Counted from the stretch's first letter, positions 34,939-45,306 are shown. The stretch: DNA of 64,000 nucleotides from Carettochelys insculpta (GCF_033958435.1 NC_134144.1:9976010-10040009), one strand, 5' to 3'. Made by a program: numbers and translations. The notes: a model not told the origin generated them from the sequence alone.

Positions 34939-36560
34939 GTGTCCTGTAGTAGATTACCACCCCTAGAGCTCAGATGGAGCAGGAAGGGACTTATGGCTTT
35001 TTGATGACTCTGTCCTTCACTGCTCCTGAGTCAGCACAGCTGTATGGCACATTTTACACCAGGGAGACGCTGCAGGCTAAATGAAACAGCATTAGTTCCT
35101 GGTTCAGCCCTTCCCAACGCTGTCAAACGATAATCCCCTGCCAGCTTTGAGAGGACGGCAGAGCGCGCTTTCTGAATTAATGTCTAGGCAGAATATCCAC
35201 AATGCTGCCGACAATAAAAATTAAACACCTTCCTGGAAATTGTGGAGTGATGCCCTTTGAATCATTTCTAGGCAAGTGGCCAGAATCTTCCTACAGATCC
35301 TCACTTCACGGCGTAAGGCCAAATTCTGCCATCAGCTGCAAGCATGCACTCCTGAAACTAAGGGGGAAGCTGCATGCCTGGATCTGCTGGCCAAAGCCTG
35401 GCCTTTACTAAGTGCACAGCCTGACAAGACTGCAGGTTAGATTCGTAGCTGCTGCCCCTATCTGAGGACAGCCTTTCCCAGGATGACGGAGAGTTATTTC
35501 TCTGCGTGCAACGTTAGCCAGAGAAGTCTGAAAGAAATAAAATCAAAACTAATGATGGTAAAGCAGAAATCGCTGAGGACAGGTAGGGCAAGGAGGTGAA
35601 ATTGATCATCAGCCTGCAACAGGACACTTCTGTAAGGTTGTCTCAGCAGAGACTGACAAACTGCACCTTAAGAGCAATAGATCCCAAACTGCAAGGGCCA
35701 AATTCTGCTCTCACTTACACCAGGCCAAACCTGGAGTAACTCCATTACAGATGTACACTGGTGTAAGTGAGAACAGGAATCATCCCTTTCTGAAATCAAT
35801 GGTATTACGCCAGATGGGCCCGGGCACCTGTGAAAGCTGGAACTGGTCTAAACATAGGCCTGGAATGCAGAAAAGATCCTCTCTTCCTTTTAGAAATGGA
35901 AAGTGCTGAAACAAAACCACAGGATAGTCATTGTGAAAGGGGAAGTCTCAGCTTTGGGAGGGCAAATGCTGAGTGACTTGCACGCTATTAAAATTGTAGG
36001 TGCACATCATTATTAAAAGGCCACCCCCAGCTCAAGGCTACAGGCACAGATGAAAATGCTTTTTCAGCCATGGACACTCTGAAATGAATAGATATGAAGA
36101 CTTAAATAGTCCACACTCTGCAAACTGGGACATCTTCCATCTACCCCACCAGGCCAAGGACAGCCTCCTTACACGCTTCTCGCTCTGACATTGTTTTCCA
36201 AAGACAATCTGTGAAGGACAAATGCTCACTGAAAGCTTTTTCTGGAGCAGTTTGGGTGGGGGAGGGGGGCTGGTCTGGTCACTAACAATTGCATTGTCTC
36301 AGTTCTCATCATACTTGATCCTCTTTCTTCCTGATTTTTTTCCCCTTGTCCTTTTCATGGGGCTTTTAACCTGACCTCCCCTTTTCATATCCCCTGCCTG
36401 CTAATGCCCATTCACCAGCTTTCTGGAAGGCAGATTGTATACAGTGAAAATTATGTACACACACATACACGTGTAAATTATAGACAGATAGCTAGATAGC
36501 TAAGTCTTCTCAACTATTCTATCCACAGCACTCTGGCTAAGCCTGCCATTAAAAAGTGCC
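34939..36560. other. Unique intergenic sequence
   Basis: Apart from the palindromic repeat at 35697-35830, nothing is recognised. A short tetranucleotide run (GATAGCTAGATAGCTA) lies near 36487-36502. Confidence 0.5.
35697..35830. repeat. Old palindromic repeat (ACACTGGTGTAAGTGAGA type)
   Basis: GGGCCAAATTCTGCTCTCAC and TTACACCAGGCCAAACC at the left are mirrored by ACACTGGTGTAAGTGAGA further right. Related to the repeats at 5877 and 37559. Confidence 0.55.
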
Positions 36561-36860
36561 AAATGAACCTCTCTAATCTGGCATTCTCTCATCCTGAAAC
36601 ATCCATAATCCGGCATGATGTTAATTAGCTGGAGGACCACTTTGCGTGGCTGCGTCCAAGTTTCCCATGGTCCCATGAAGTTTCTTTACAGCCACCAGTC
36701 TGGGCTCTCTGTGTTCTTATACTATATTTGCTGTATTCATTTGTATTTACCTCCACTAGACTGTACTTACAGAAAACGTAACTAAAATTTACTTATGGTT
36801 AAAATGGCAGTTACTTGAGAGTTCCAGATAACAGAATGCCGGATACGAAAGAATTTACTG
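36561..36860 (-). mobile_element. Tigger-like MITE, degraded (reverse orientation)
   Basis: AACCTCTCTAATCTGGCATT at the left and degraded GATAACAGAATGCCGGATAC at the right. The interior CCATGGTCCCATGAAGTTTC then ACAGCCACCAGTC is the inverse of the interior of the copies at 50321, 55611 and 57840. Confidence 0.65.
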
Positions 36861-37558
36861 TATTTAAATGTCTCCCAAGAGCCCAGAAAGCAGTGGAGGT
36901 GTTGGTAATGCTGCTAGCCAATATTGACCTCCCATGGCCTGGCAAATTCTCTTGTTCAGGTCACGTCTCAAGGGTGCTGGACTAGAGAGGTCCAATCTGT
37001 CGTGGTTCTTCTATAATGGACCCTTTTCACTAGTGAATGGAGAGGGAACGGCACTGCTGTCCACACAGGCCTTTGAACTCCTTCTTCTCTCTTGGTGGTC
37101 ACTCAATAATGAGCAGAACGTCTTCACGTCACCCTCCTATTTGTGAACTGCCATCAAACAGTAACTCATCACCACCAGCGAGCTGCACAGGCAGCACTGA
37201 GAGAGGCACCATAGAGGTGAAAGACAGAGTATGACTTTATCAGCTCCACAACCACCTTTCCAAGCAAACCCACAATCTAAAAGCAGAGTGTCTTTTTCCC
37301 GTGCCGAAGATTTTTTACATAGTCCCTTCCCACCACCTCCCCGATGATGTAAAGAGTGCAAAGTTACAGCTCGTCCAAATATAAATTTGAGCAACAGAAC
37401 GATTGGATTTAATGTGAAATCAGGGCGAGAAGACAGCACATCCCGTAACTGGGCTCTGATTGTCAAAAATCACTGAAGGACACAAAATGCACCCAAAATT
37501 CCTTACTGCCAACCAGATTACTTCATACCTACAAATTACTGAGCGTTATCCTTAAGGG

Positions 37559-37645
37559 GCCAGATCCTCAAATGGTGGACATTAGCATATCTCCACCAAA
37601 GTCAGCAGAGCTATTCCAATTTACACCAGGTAAGAATCTGGCCCA
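37559..37645. repeat. Old palindromic repeat (GGCCAGATCCTC type)
   Basis: GGCCAGATCCTCAAATGG at the left and GGTAAGAATCTGGCCC at the right are inverted ends around a centre carrying TCCACCAAAGTCAGCAGAGC. An ancient short palindromic element. Confidence 0.6.
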
Positions 37646-37702
37646 GGAATGATGTTGGGTTAGAGAAGTAGATGGTGGCTTAATGTGTTCCTCCTACTCA
37701 TG

Positions 37703-38092
37703 GGCTAGGTCTACACTATCCCAAAACTTCAAAATGGCCATTTCACAGTTTACTAACGAAGCACTGAAATACATATTCAGCGCCTCATTAGAATGCCTGC
37801 AGCCACAGCACTTTGAAATTGCCATGGCTTTTCGAAAGGACCCCAGGAACTTCGAAATCCCCTTATTCCTGTCTGCTCATAGGAATAAGGGGATTTCAAA
37901 GTTCCTGGGGTCCTTTCAAACAGGAGCCCTGTCTGGATGAGCCGTGGCAATTTCGAAGTGCTGTGGCCGCTGGCATTCTAATGAGGCTCTGATACATATT
38001 TCAGCGCTTCATTAGTAAACTTCATTAGTAAACTAGCAAATTAGTAAATCTGCATGGCCATTTCAACGTTTTGGGATAGTGTAGACACAGCC
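37703..38092. mobile_element. Palindromic MITE, 390 bp, ATG duplication
   Basis: GGCTAGGTCTACACTATCCC and GGGATAGTGTAGACACAGCC are the inverted ends, flanked by ATG at 37700-37702 and 38093-38095. The arms carry AATGGCCATTTC, AGCACTTTGAAATTGCC and AGGAATAAGGGGATTT around the centre near 37870-37890. The right arm has an extra TTCATTAGTAAAC unit. Confidence 0.88.
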
Positions 38093-38095
38093 ATG

Positions 38096-38974
38096 TAGGG
38101 GCAAGACCAGTGGTGGCATAACTGTTGCAAAGCCAGATGGCCTGAGAGCATGTTTTGTGGCAAAATTTGTTCATGTTTATAACCACTCCAGCTCTCAGTC
38201 AAGGGTCTCTAGCACAAGGACACTGGAGGGAGCTCTGTGCACTGAGTCATGGCAGAATATGGCCCTGCCTTGCATCTGATGGGTCTCATGGGCCCTCTGA
38301 ATTTGAGAGAGACAAAAAGAGAACATATTTCTTCTATTACCAGGAGGAAAAAAAAACAACAAAGCCATCATTTTTAAATTAGCACAGTCGCACTTCTGCA
38401 ATCATTCCAAAAGCAGAAATGCAACTCTGCCCAGCTCCAGGAGCAAATTGGGGAAGCTGCCACTACTCTAGCCATTTAAGGCCAAATGGTTTATTAGCTA
38501 ACCCAAACTAGTGTGCAGGAAGAGACGGATCAGCTAACGCTGTTTAAATGCTTTGATGAATTTCTCTTGACTTAACTATGTGTACATTTATGGAGGTCTT
38601 CCAGCATAATGTTCAGCCCTCCTCTGCTTCTCAGATGCAGTGCTCTTCTTGTCTGGGCTACATAGCCACCAAGTATGTGTCTAAAACACACTTCTAAGTT
38701 TTGCACAGATGCCTGCTAGAACTCCACTTAGGTTTCGCCTCCTTATTTTACCATCAGTTTGAAAGGCCTCTCTCAGTTAACTGCTGACAGGGAATTAGAT
38801 TTTTTTTTCTGCAAATTCTCCACCACCCTACAGTGATCAACCTGGGCCGCTCAGGTGGTACTGAGTGCAGACCTGAGTCAGGGACACCCTGAGCAGAGCA
38901 GGAGATGTAGCTAACAAGTTTGAAGAATGTGGTTCATCAGGAAGCTGGATTTAATCACCAGTTTTCTTCTTCTT
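38096..38974. other. Unique sequence upstream of the KLF7 promoter
   Basis: No repeat or gene recognised. 36861-37558 is also without supported features. Confidence 0.5.
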
Positions 38975-39175
38975 CAGAGGTGGAGAAAGTACTCCAAAAG
39001 TTACTTGAGTAAAAAACACAGCGGGTTTTCACCTCTGGATACCTGAGTACAATAAAGATGCGACAGGTGTACTTTTACTTGAGTAACTTTTCAAAGGAAA
39101 CACCATGACTTTCACTTAACACCCACACCTGCCACTTTTACTCAAGTAACTTTGGGGGTACTTTTCCCATCTCTA
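38975..39175. mobile_element. hAT-like MITE, about 200 bp, just upstream of the KLF7 CpG island
   Basis: CAGAGGTGGAGAAAGTAC and GTACTTTTCCCATCTCTA are inverted ends; inside, AGTTACTTGAGTAAAA pairs with TTTTACTCAAGTAACTTT. Flanks TTCTTCTT and CTTTTCTT fit a degraded 8-bp duplication. Same family as 295-637 and 6407-6569. Confidence 0.75.
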
Positions 39176-39722
39176 CTTTTCTTCTGATTCCACTCCAGGT
39201 CATTCTCTCACTCCCCAGCCCCGGACCTCCCTAGTTCCTGAAAAACCTTTGTGTTTGCTCGGTGGCAGCTGCCAGGGAAGACCTGGGGGCCCCCTCCGCC
39301 CCGGAGCTAAAGAAAAGCACCCCCCCCCCCCCACAGCTGACTGCCTTCGCCGCCCGCCCGTGCCAGGCAGCCCTGGACGTCAAGCCTCGGACTCTCCTGC
39401 CGCAGGCGCGGCTCCCGGGGAGCGGTCGCTTTGCGGTGCAGTGCCGGGGCCAGGCTGCACGGCCCCGGGGCGCAGCACCCCGGGTGGGTCTGCGCCTGAG
39501 CCCGCTGCTCGCCCTGCCTGCCCGGCACCCTCGGGTGCTCGGCGCGGGGAGCCGCTCCTACCTTCCGGGGCCCGTCTCTTTACGGACTGCCCGCAGCGCG
39601 CGGGGCTCCCTTTGCAAACCTCCCAACCCCGGGCCCTCTCTCTGCTCGCCCACGGCCCGCGCCTCTCCAGCGCTCCCTGCCCCAGGCGGCCGCGCGCCGC
39701 CGCGCGCCCCTTTTATAGCCCT

Positions 39723-39732
39723 CTAAAAATAG
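39723..39732 (+). promoter_or_regulatory. MEF2-type site
   Basis: CTAAAAATAG is an exact match to the MEF2 consensus YTAWWWWTAR. It lies just downstream of the TATA-like TTTTATAG inside the CpG island, where AT-rich sequence is rare, which makes chance less likely. Occupancy is an inference. Confidence 0.55.
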
Positions 39733-39743
39733 CTCGCCTTACA

Positions 39744-39759
39744 CTGCCTTGTAAGGCAG
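39744..39759. promoter_or_regulatory. Perfect 7+2+7 inverted repeat in the KLF7 core promoter
   Basis: CTGCCTT, GT, AAGGCAG forms a perfect dyad 12 bp after the MEF2-type site and 20 bp before a CCAAT box. It could bind a dimeric factor or two copies of one factor; no specific protein can be assigned. Confidence 0.4.
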
Positions 39760-39778
39760 CGGGGCGATCAAGCCCCAG

Positions 39779-39783
39779 CCAAT
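39779..39783 (+). promoter_or_regulatory. CCAAT box
   Basis: CCAAT in the context CAGCCAATCCG, close to the NF-Y consensus, within the CpG island. A second, inverted box (ATTGG) sits at 39838-39842, about 55 bp downstream; paired CCAAT boxes are common in NF-Y promoters. Confidence 0.5.
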
Positions 39784-39837
39784 CCGCAGGGCTCTTCCGT
39801 GCCAGGCTCCGCCTCCGGCCCCTTCTCTTTGGCCCTC

Positions 39838-39857
39838 ATTGGGCGGGAGTGACTTCA
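39838..39857. promoter_or_regulatory. Inverted CCAAT, GC box and CRE-like cluster
   Basis: ATTGG (39838-39842) overlaps GGGCGGG (39841-39847, Sp/KLF type) and is followed by TGACTTCA (39850-39857), one mismatch from a full CRE. Sp/KLF, NF-Y and CREB/ATF factors could bind here. Because KLF proteins bind GC boxes, autoregulation is possible but unproven. Confidence 0.45.
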
Positions 39858-39886
39858 TGGGCTTCCCCCCACCAGCCCCCTCTTGG

Positions 39887-39896
39887 CCTTACATGG
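39887..39896 (+). promoter_or_regulatory. CArG-like element
   Basis: CCTTACATGG is one base away from the CC(A/T)6GG consensus of serum response factor. It is near the likely start of the first exon. Weak evidence by itself. Confidence 0.3.
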
Positions 39897-40030
39897 TCAC
39901 GCGCTGTCTTAATGGACAGCTTCCTTCCCGAGCGGGCGGCTGCGCGGAGCGAGGAGGGGAGGGGGCGCGGAGCTTGCAGGATCGAAGCGGGGAGGGGGGG
40001 GGAAGAGGAGCTTTGGAAGGAGGGGGGACA

Positions 40031-40150
40031 ATGGGGAGTGAGAAAAAAGCGATCGCGAGAAAAAAATGCAACGTCCCAAAAATAAAGAGGAAAGATTGCA
40101 CTGAGCAGCGAGCAGCAATGCAGAAAGAGATGGCAGTTCCGTGTCCCTGA
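40031..40150 (+). CDS. Upstream ORF in the KLF7 leader (39 codons)
   Basis: ATG at 40031 has A at -3 and G at +4 (ACAATGG), a strong initiation context. The frame encodes a very basic peptide starting MGSEKKAIARKK and stops at 40148-40150, 319 bases before the KLF7 start. Inferred role: if the leader starts upstream of 40031, ribosomes should often initiate here and KLF7 would depend on reinitiation or leaky scanning. No domain is recognised; the peptide may have no function of its own. Confidence 0.4.
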   Translation: MGSEKKAIARKKCNVPKIKRKDCTEQRAAMQKEMAVPCP

Positions 40151-40400
40151 GCTGCATCCCCCCTTCCTGGTCCAAGACGTGGAGTGATTAGAGCCCTGGA
40201 AGGGAATTGCATTTACTACAAGTGGAAGCGTCCCCCCTCTTTTGCTGGCTGCTGTTTGCACAGTACATATTGGGTGCATCTAGCCATTCTCACTGTTTTT
40301 TTTTCTCTTTTCTTTTCTCTCCTGCATTGATTTTTTTTTAACAGTGTGACAGAAACAATACAAATCAAAAAAAGGGGATATTGGATCTATTGTTTTTTTT

Positions 40401-40469
40401 ATGATCAAAACCAAAACCCTACCACAAACAAACACAAAACAAAACAAAAGGGCTTTGCTCAGCAGCAGC
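40401..40469 (+). other. KLF7: In-frame upstream ATG giving a possible 23-residue KLF7 N-terminal extension
   Basis: ATG at 40401 is in frame with the KLF7 start at 40470 with no stop between them, so initiation there would add 23 residues beginning [11 protein letters not shown]. The frame is closed upstream by TGA at 40347-40349. Its context (T at -3, A at +4) is weak, so the annotated start remains 40470. Confidence 0.4.
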
Positions 40470-40571
40470 ATGGATGTGTTGGCTAGTTATAGTATATTCC
40501 AGGAACTACAGCTTGTCCACGACACCGGCTACTTCTCAGCTTTGCCATCCTTGGAGGAAAACTGGCAGCAG
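40470..40571 (+). CDS. KLF7: KLF7 first coding exon (Krueppel-like factor 7, N-terminus only)
   Basis: Seen: 34 codons starting [14 protein letters not shown] and ending SLEENWQQ, followed at 40572 by a GT splice donor (GTGAAC). The exon ends on a codon boundary (phase 0). The start ATG has A at -3 and G at +4, a strong vertebrate initiation context. Known: KLF7 is a nuclear zinc-finger transcription factor of about 300 residues with an acidic N-terminal activation region and three C-terminal C2H2 fingers that bind GC/CACCC boxes; it acts in neuronal and sensory development. KLF6 shares the SIFQELQ and [12 protein letters not shown] blocks, but residues 5-7 (ASY) and the LVHD run match KLF7 rather than KLF6 (PMC, IVHE). 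The recalled human KLF7 and KLF6 first coding exons also end at WQQ. Residue 31 is Asn here, Thr in recalled human KLF7. Inferred: the fingers are encoded beyond the right edge. The only host gene supported in this window. Confidence 0.95.
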
Positions 40572-40577
40572 GTGAAC
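40572..40577 (+). other. KLF7: 5' splice site of KLF7 intron 1
   Basis: The coding exon ends CAG and continues GTGAAC. The GT is required; the following bases deviate from GTRAGT, so this is a moderate donor. It sits where the recalled KLF6 and KLF7 genes break after the WQQ codons. The intron then runs past the right edge of the window, more than 23 kb. Confidence 0.85.
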
Positions 40578-43500
40578 CATTTAAAATTACTCCTGTAAAC
40601 ATTTTCCGAGCACACAGTCGGTGCATGGAGCCTGCGTTTCTGCCTTTTCTTTTATTTTTCTGTAATACTTAATTTGGAGGTGTTTTATGTGCGAGGCTAT
40701 CACCTTAATTTTTTTTTTCAGTTGCAAACAGGGTAGTCTATTCAAAGCTATCTGCTTTCAACCATGTAAACACACCAGGTAGTGTCTGAGACCCGGTGTA
40801 GTTCTTTGGGGTTCGTGTTTATTCTTATATGTGATTTTTTGTTTGATTATTTGAAACAAGGTTGATCACTTGTTCCTGCCAGTGTTGACAACTAGCAGCT
40901 GGTGGAAATGGGATAGTTCCCCCCCCCCCCTTTCGGGTAATTAGGAGGTGTCAATAAAAATTGTAGCTTAATTTAGAGATTTTGTGGGGGAGGAAATGGA
41001 ATTAGTGGCAGAAGACGGGGGTAAAATCTGGAAAAAGAATGATGATTTATTTTTGAAATGTTCTGGGCAGATGAAACTTCTTTTGGTATCTTAAACTGGC
41101 TTAAAACAATGGCCCTTCAGGCTGATTTCAACCACTAGGGTTAATCTGCAGAACGAAGCTGAGTACTTCTAAAGGTGGAAATCTGGTATTATGGTTGCAT
41201 TGAAAACGATGGGTGACATGACTAAACACTATCAAGGGGAAGAGCAGTTCAGGGAGAAATGACTGAGAAGTGCAAAAATCAGGACCAGCTCATATGCAAA
41301 CTGGCCATAAATACCTAGCAATTGGGATACAAATAAGAGGGGGCTGGAGAGCTAAGCTTCTGTCTTGTTTGATGTGATTACAGGTTGGTCAGATTGTCAA
41401 CATTCTGTAAATTAGTGTCTCTTAAAAAAATTGACAAGTCTGTAAGAATAGTCAGGTGTGACTATGGTGGGGGGTGTGTGTGTGAAGGTAACTTGCCTAC
41501 CCCCTGACAGAAGCTGCTTAAGGCTAAGGAGGGCTGGATTTAATTTTGCATTGATCCATTGCAAAATTTGCCAGCACGAGGCTGGTGCGTATTAGTTCTC
41601 CTGAGAGAGAGCAGTAGAATGTTTTGGGGTGGATGATTGTTCTGGTGTCCTATCTGCTTACTGTGGCATTGTTACCTACTTGGACTGTGGCAGGATACAT
41701 GGAGATTTACCTACAAAAATTATTTTTTTCTTTAACTTACTCTTGTAAAAGGCTTACTGGCAACCACAGGGCAAACGTTTTCATTTGCAACTGAAACAGT
41801 CCAACTTTGCTTAATTCTCCAAAAGTGGAAACACTTTTTATTCTTAATATTCAGTCTGCACCTCGGTGACGATCGCATTTGGCTTCCTTTATACTTTTCA
41901 CATGCTAAATTAAACTGAAGCAGTTAATATGATTTCATTTTAGAAACCCCATTTAATTCTGCATTGTCCTGGCTGTTGAATCAGTTGCATATTAATAACA
42001 GTCTAGACTGCTCAATGTGAGATAATCTGTTGACATAGCCTGCATGCCTAAGGGAGATACTGTATGCGATACTTTGTCTACTGCTAACTGCCTTTCATAC
42101 AGGGCAGGGAAGCAGTTTACTTTATGCTGAAGTGTATCAAAGCAATCACATTGTAATAGCTACATGTTAAAGGAACATCATCGCTTTAAAACAGATACCT
42201 TTGCAAGGAACACCATCATTTCAAAAATCCAGCTAATATTTAGAAAAGGAGGTAAAGCCAGTTCCATATGCTACCTCTTCCCCTCAGCCCCCTGACCAGT
42301 TCCTGTTGTTTTATAGTGTATCCAATTTTTATAACGTTTTCCCTCTCCTGTTGCTGTGTGAAGTCTCCAGGCAAGCAACTGGGAGGCAAACAGCCTGACA
42401 AAGGGAAGGGTGAAACTGGGTTGTACGCAAGGTCTGTTGCCAAACGTACAAAGTAAACCCATGCAAAAAGAACAGTGGTTTATAACTCAGTCTCTTCCAG
42501 TTGTCACAGGCTTGCAGTAGAAAGCTTTCAAGTGTGTACGTCCATTTTCCCATGTTTCCCTTTAAGAGTGGTGGTGCGGAGACCATGCGTTTGAGAGACC
42601 GCTAACTAGCAACGTCTGCCTCTTCCTGTTGTCTTCCCAGGCAATAATCAGTCCCATAAAGTCCCTCAAGAATGTAAAGTAACAGCCTTAATTTGTAAGT
42701 GACAGTGCTTAAACTGATCATTCCAACATCTCAAGTGACAACACAATGTAATATAAATACTAGAGTAATGATCCTGAATACCACCTCTTCTACCAGCAAG
42801 GCAGCAGGGTTTTGGAAGATTGAGCTAGTATCTTTTAAAGGGGCAACAGTAAAACGGTGATAAAGAAGCTTCCTCCTTGCTCTCATGTTGTCAGTAGAAG
42901 TTGTGTCTTGTTTAATAGCGCCGGTGGTGGAGACGTTAGCGTGTGCCAGTTTAAAAAATCCTGTGCATGGTGTCTCATTTCATACCATAAAGACACATCT
43001 GTGCTGTTGAACGTTTTACCCTAAAGCGACATGAAAATGTTGACACCACCTTCTTCTTTTTGTCCCCAGTTTGGCCTACTGTTTTATGGCTGCTGGGTGA
43101 AGTGAGTAGTTGCATGAAACTGCTAATGTTTCCGATTATGAAATGTGCATCCCTAATTGCAGTGACAGCTCAGGCTGGTTGCTAACTACTTGCCTGCACT
43201 CAACTGATCTCCCCCACCCCCGCACCAGAAGAGAGAGGAAGTTTAGTATCTGTGCTTCTCTTAATTAGTGCTGGAAGTTAAAATAGGACAATCATTAGAC
43301 AGCCCAAACTGTGAGCGCAAAGAGAACAGATTTTTGGTAGGAGGGGATTAAAAATGTATCTACATGTGTGGGTTTCTGAGGAGGGGAGAACACAGCTGAA
43401 ACGGTAAACACGGGAAGGCTCGTGTGTTTGAAATTTCAGATGGAACCTGACACTTCCCTCTGTTTAGATTATTTTTATGTGAGAGTGTAATTTTTCGTTA

Positions 43501-44545
43501 GCAAGAATTAGGCACTGATGTTGCAGCTTCTTAAGGCTTGATTTTTTTTTTTTTGTCAGGCAACACTACCCTATAGAAATATGACCTGAGCGAGAAATGC
43601 AGGATCTGGACCACAGTTCGCCATGATATTGCTATTTCTTCAACAATAGAGGCCTGACTATCTCCCATTTCCTTTTCTCCCCACCCCCACGATGTTGCTC
43701 GGCCAAAATCCTAATGAAATCAATAGATGTGGTAGAAGCTCAGAATGCTTAAAAAATTAGGCCTGTGGGGTATTGTAACTGCCTGGTCTCTCAGACGAAT
43801 TCCGTAAAAGGCCCTCCCATGTGTCCTTGTGGCTCCCATTTGTCCAAGCCAGTGCAAGTTGTCCCTGTCCTATACTGTAAAGGATATTGGGTTCACATGC
43901 ATGGCGATGGGGCACTTGCAGAATATTTTCACGAGACCTCTAGCGGGTGTGAGAAGTGGGTTTCAAACAACAAAAGCCCGGGAGGTGCCTTTGGTCCACG
44001 GCATGTCTCCCTCTTGCCCAGTGACAGGAAGGGGTTTGGAGGGACCTGTCCGATCCTGTGAGTTGTGTGCAGTGGTGGTCCTCCCCTTGCAGATGTGCAT
44101 CTCCATAGGAGGAGGCATCTGTTGCCCTGTGAGGAGCATTGCCCTTCGGGCCTTCTGCAGGAGTTCCCACGGAACAGGATCCACCAGTGGGGAGAAGGTC
44201 AGGGAGCAGCCCAGGGCTTCATTCCTTTTTCTGTAAGGTCCCTCTGCTGTGGGAGACTGTGGGAGTGAGACTATAGTGGATGCCTGCTGTTGGGGCAGAG
44301 TAGCCTGGAGGGTAGGCTGAGGCACAGGGTCTCCATGCTTATGACCTTATGTCTTCCCGGGAACTCTGAAGGCTTTGTCAAGGGAGGACTGGAAACAGCT
44401 TCTCTTCTTTTAAAAAAGAAAAAAGAAAAAAAATGTCATTGCAAACACAAGGGCTGGTGCTTACAGCCTGATCTGAATTCCTTCTTTCTGGGATGATTCA
44501 TTAGTTCTTATGAATGATGCTCTGGTTCCTTTTCTACTAGAACAG
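40572..44545 (+). other. KLF7 intron 1, 5' part; unique sequence
   Basis: No repeat recognised apart from a 12-base C run at 40919-40930 and short T runs. The block at about 41860-42110 is AT-rich with preserved-looking factor cores (TTGCATATTAATAAC, GATTTCATTTTAG) and may hold an intronic enhancer. Frames such as those near 43.8-44.3 kb show no domain and are not annotated. Confidence 0.5.
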
Positions 44546-44549
44546 GAAG

Positions 44550-44778
44550 AGAGCACGAGCTGAGGCATGGATCTGGGAATTGAGAGATCTGTGGGTCTTT
44601 TTGGCTGTGCTGTAAATACCCTTCCTCTGACCCCCGTGTGTCCTTGAGCAACTCGTTGTGCCTGCGTTTTCCTCTCTATTAAATGAGCGATAATACTTAA
44701 TAATAATCACTGCAAGGGGGTGTGGTGTCTGTGCAGTGGAATAATGACCCGTCAGTGCTTTGAGATCCTTGTGCAATG
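44550..44778 (+). repeat. MIR-type SINE (+)
   Basis: TCTGTGGGTCTTTTTGGCTG, CCTTGAGCAACTCGTTGTGC, TTTTCCTCTCTATTAAATGA and the late GTGCTTTGAGATCCTTGTG follow the MIR layout. Degraded. Confidence 0.6.
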
Positions 44779-45306
44779 TTAAGTGACGCCTGTTGTTATG
44801 AGTTGACTAATCTAGCAGATCTCTGCGAGTTGTTAATTCTGTTTTATATTTGGCCTATGGGGTCAGTTTCAGGCCTGGAGGAAAGAGTTCCATGGCTACT
44901 GGAAAGGAATAATTTACATGGTAGAACATTTCTGCCTCCCCACTGTCTGCATTGTTCTAATTTAATGGCATACTTGGCCACTTCATAAACTGAATCATCT
45001 CTTCTAATATTGCTGTTTTGTCTTGCTTCCAGTCACAGTGAAACGTATTTCTAAGTGCTTAGAGCACAGCGGGTCTCTTGAGGATAACTCACAGAAATGT
45101 TTGACTTTCAAGAACAGCCACATGTGTGATGCAATCAATGTATTTGGACTGTGAGTCATGTACAGTACCTGCATACGGGGTTTCTGCCTTCTAAATACCT
45201 GAAAGCAGGCTCCTGTCTCCACCCCCTCCACAAAATCAAATCAGCAACCCGGACGCTCTGCTCATATCATTTTTGGGATCCTTAGTGTTACAGAAAATCT
45301 CATTTT

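Larger units (their letters stand above)
39245..40060 (+). promoter_or_regulatory. KLF7: CpG island and presumed KLF7 promoter
   Basis: A block of very high G+C with frequent CpG, unlike the AT-rich flanks, lying directly upstream of KLF7 exon 1. It contains a 13-base C run at 39320-39332, a TATA-like TTTTATAG at 39711-39718, a MEF2 site, CCAAT boxes in both orientations and a GC box. The exact transcription start cannot be read from sequence; start sites between about 39740 and 40030 would fit the element spacing. Several long open frames here (such as a 278-residue frame at 39249-40085) are by-products of high GC and are not annotated as genes. Confidence 0.8.
39900..40469 (+). other. KLF7: KLF7 5' leader (5' end not defined)
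   Basis: Sequence between the CpG-island promoter and the KLF7 start codon. It changes from GC-rich (39900-40050) to purine-rich and then to A-rich sequence with ACAAAC-type repeats (40410-40450). No convincing splice acceptor precedes the start codon, so the leader is probably contiguous with the coding exon. It holds a 39-codon upstream ORF (40031-40150) and an in-frame upstream ATG (40401). The true 5' end needs transcript data. Confidence 0.6.

Noticed and set aside
39249..40085. A 278-residue open frame and overlapping frames through the CpG island
   Set aside because: Pro/Ala/Arg/Gly-rich composition follows from high GC; no domain, and it overlaps the presumed promoter.
43765..44325. 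Cluster of frames on both strands near 44 kb
   Set aside because: Overlapping frames in GC-richer intron sequence; no domain and no convincing splice sites.
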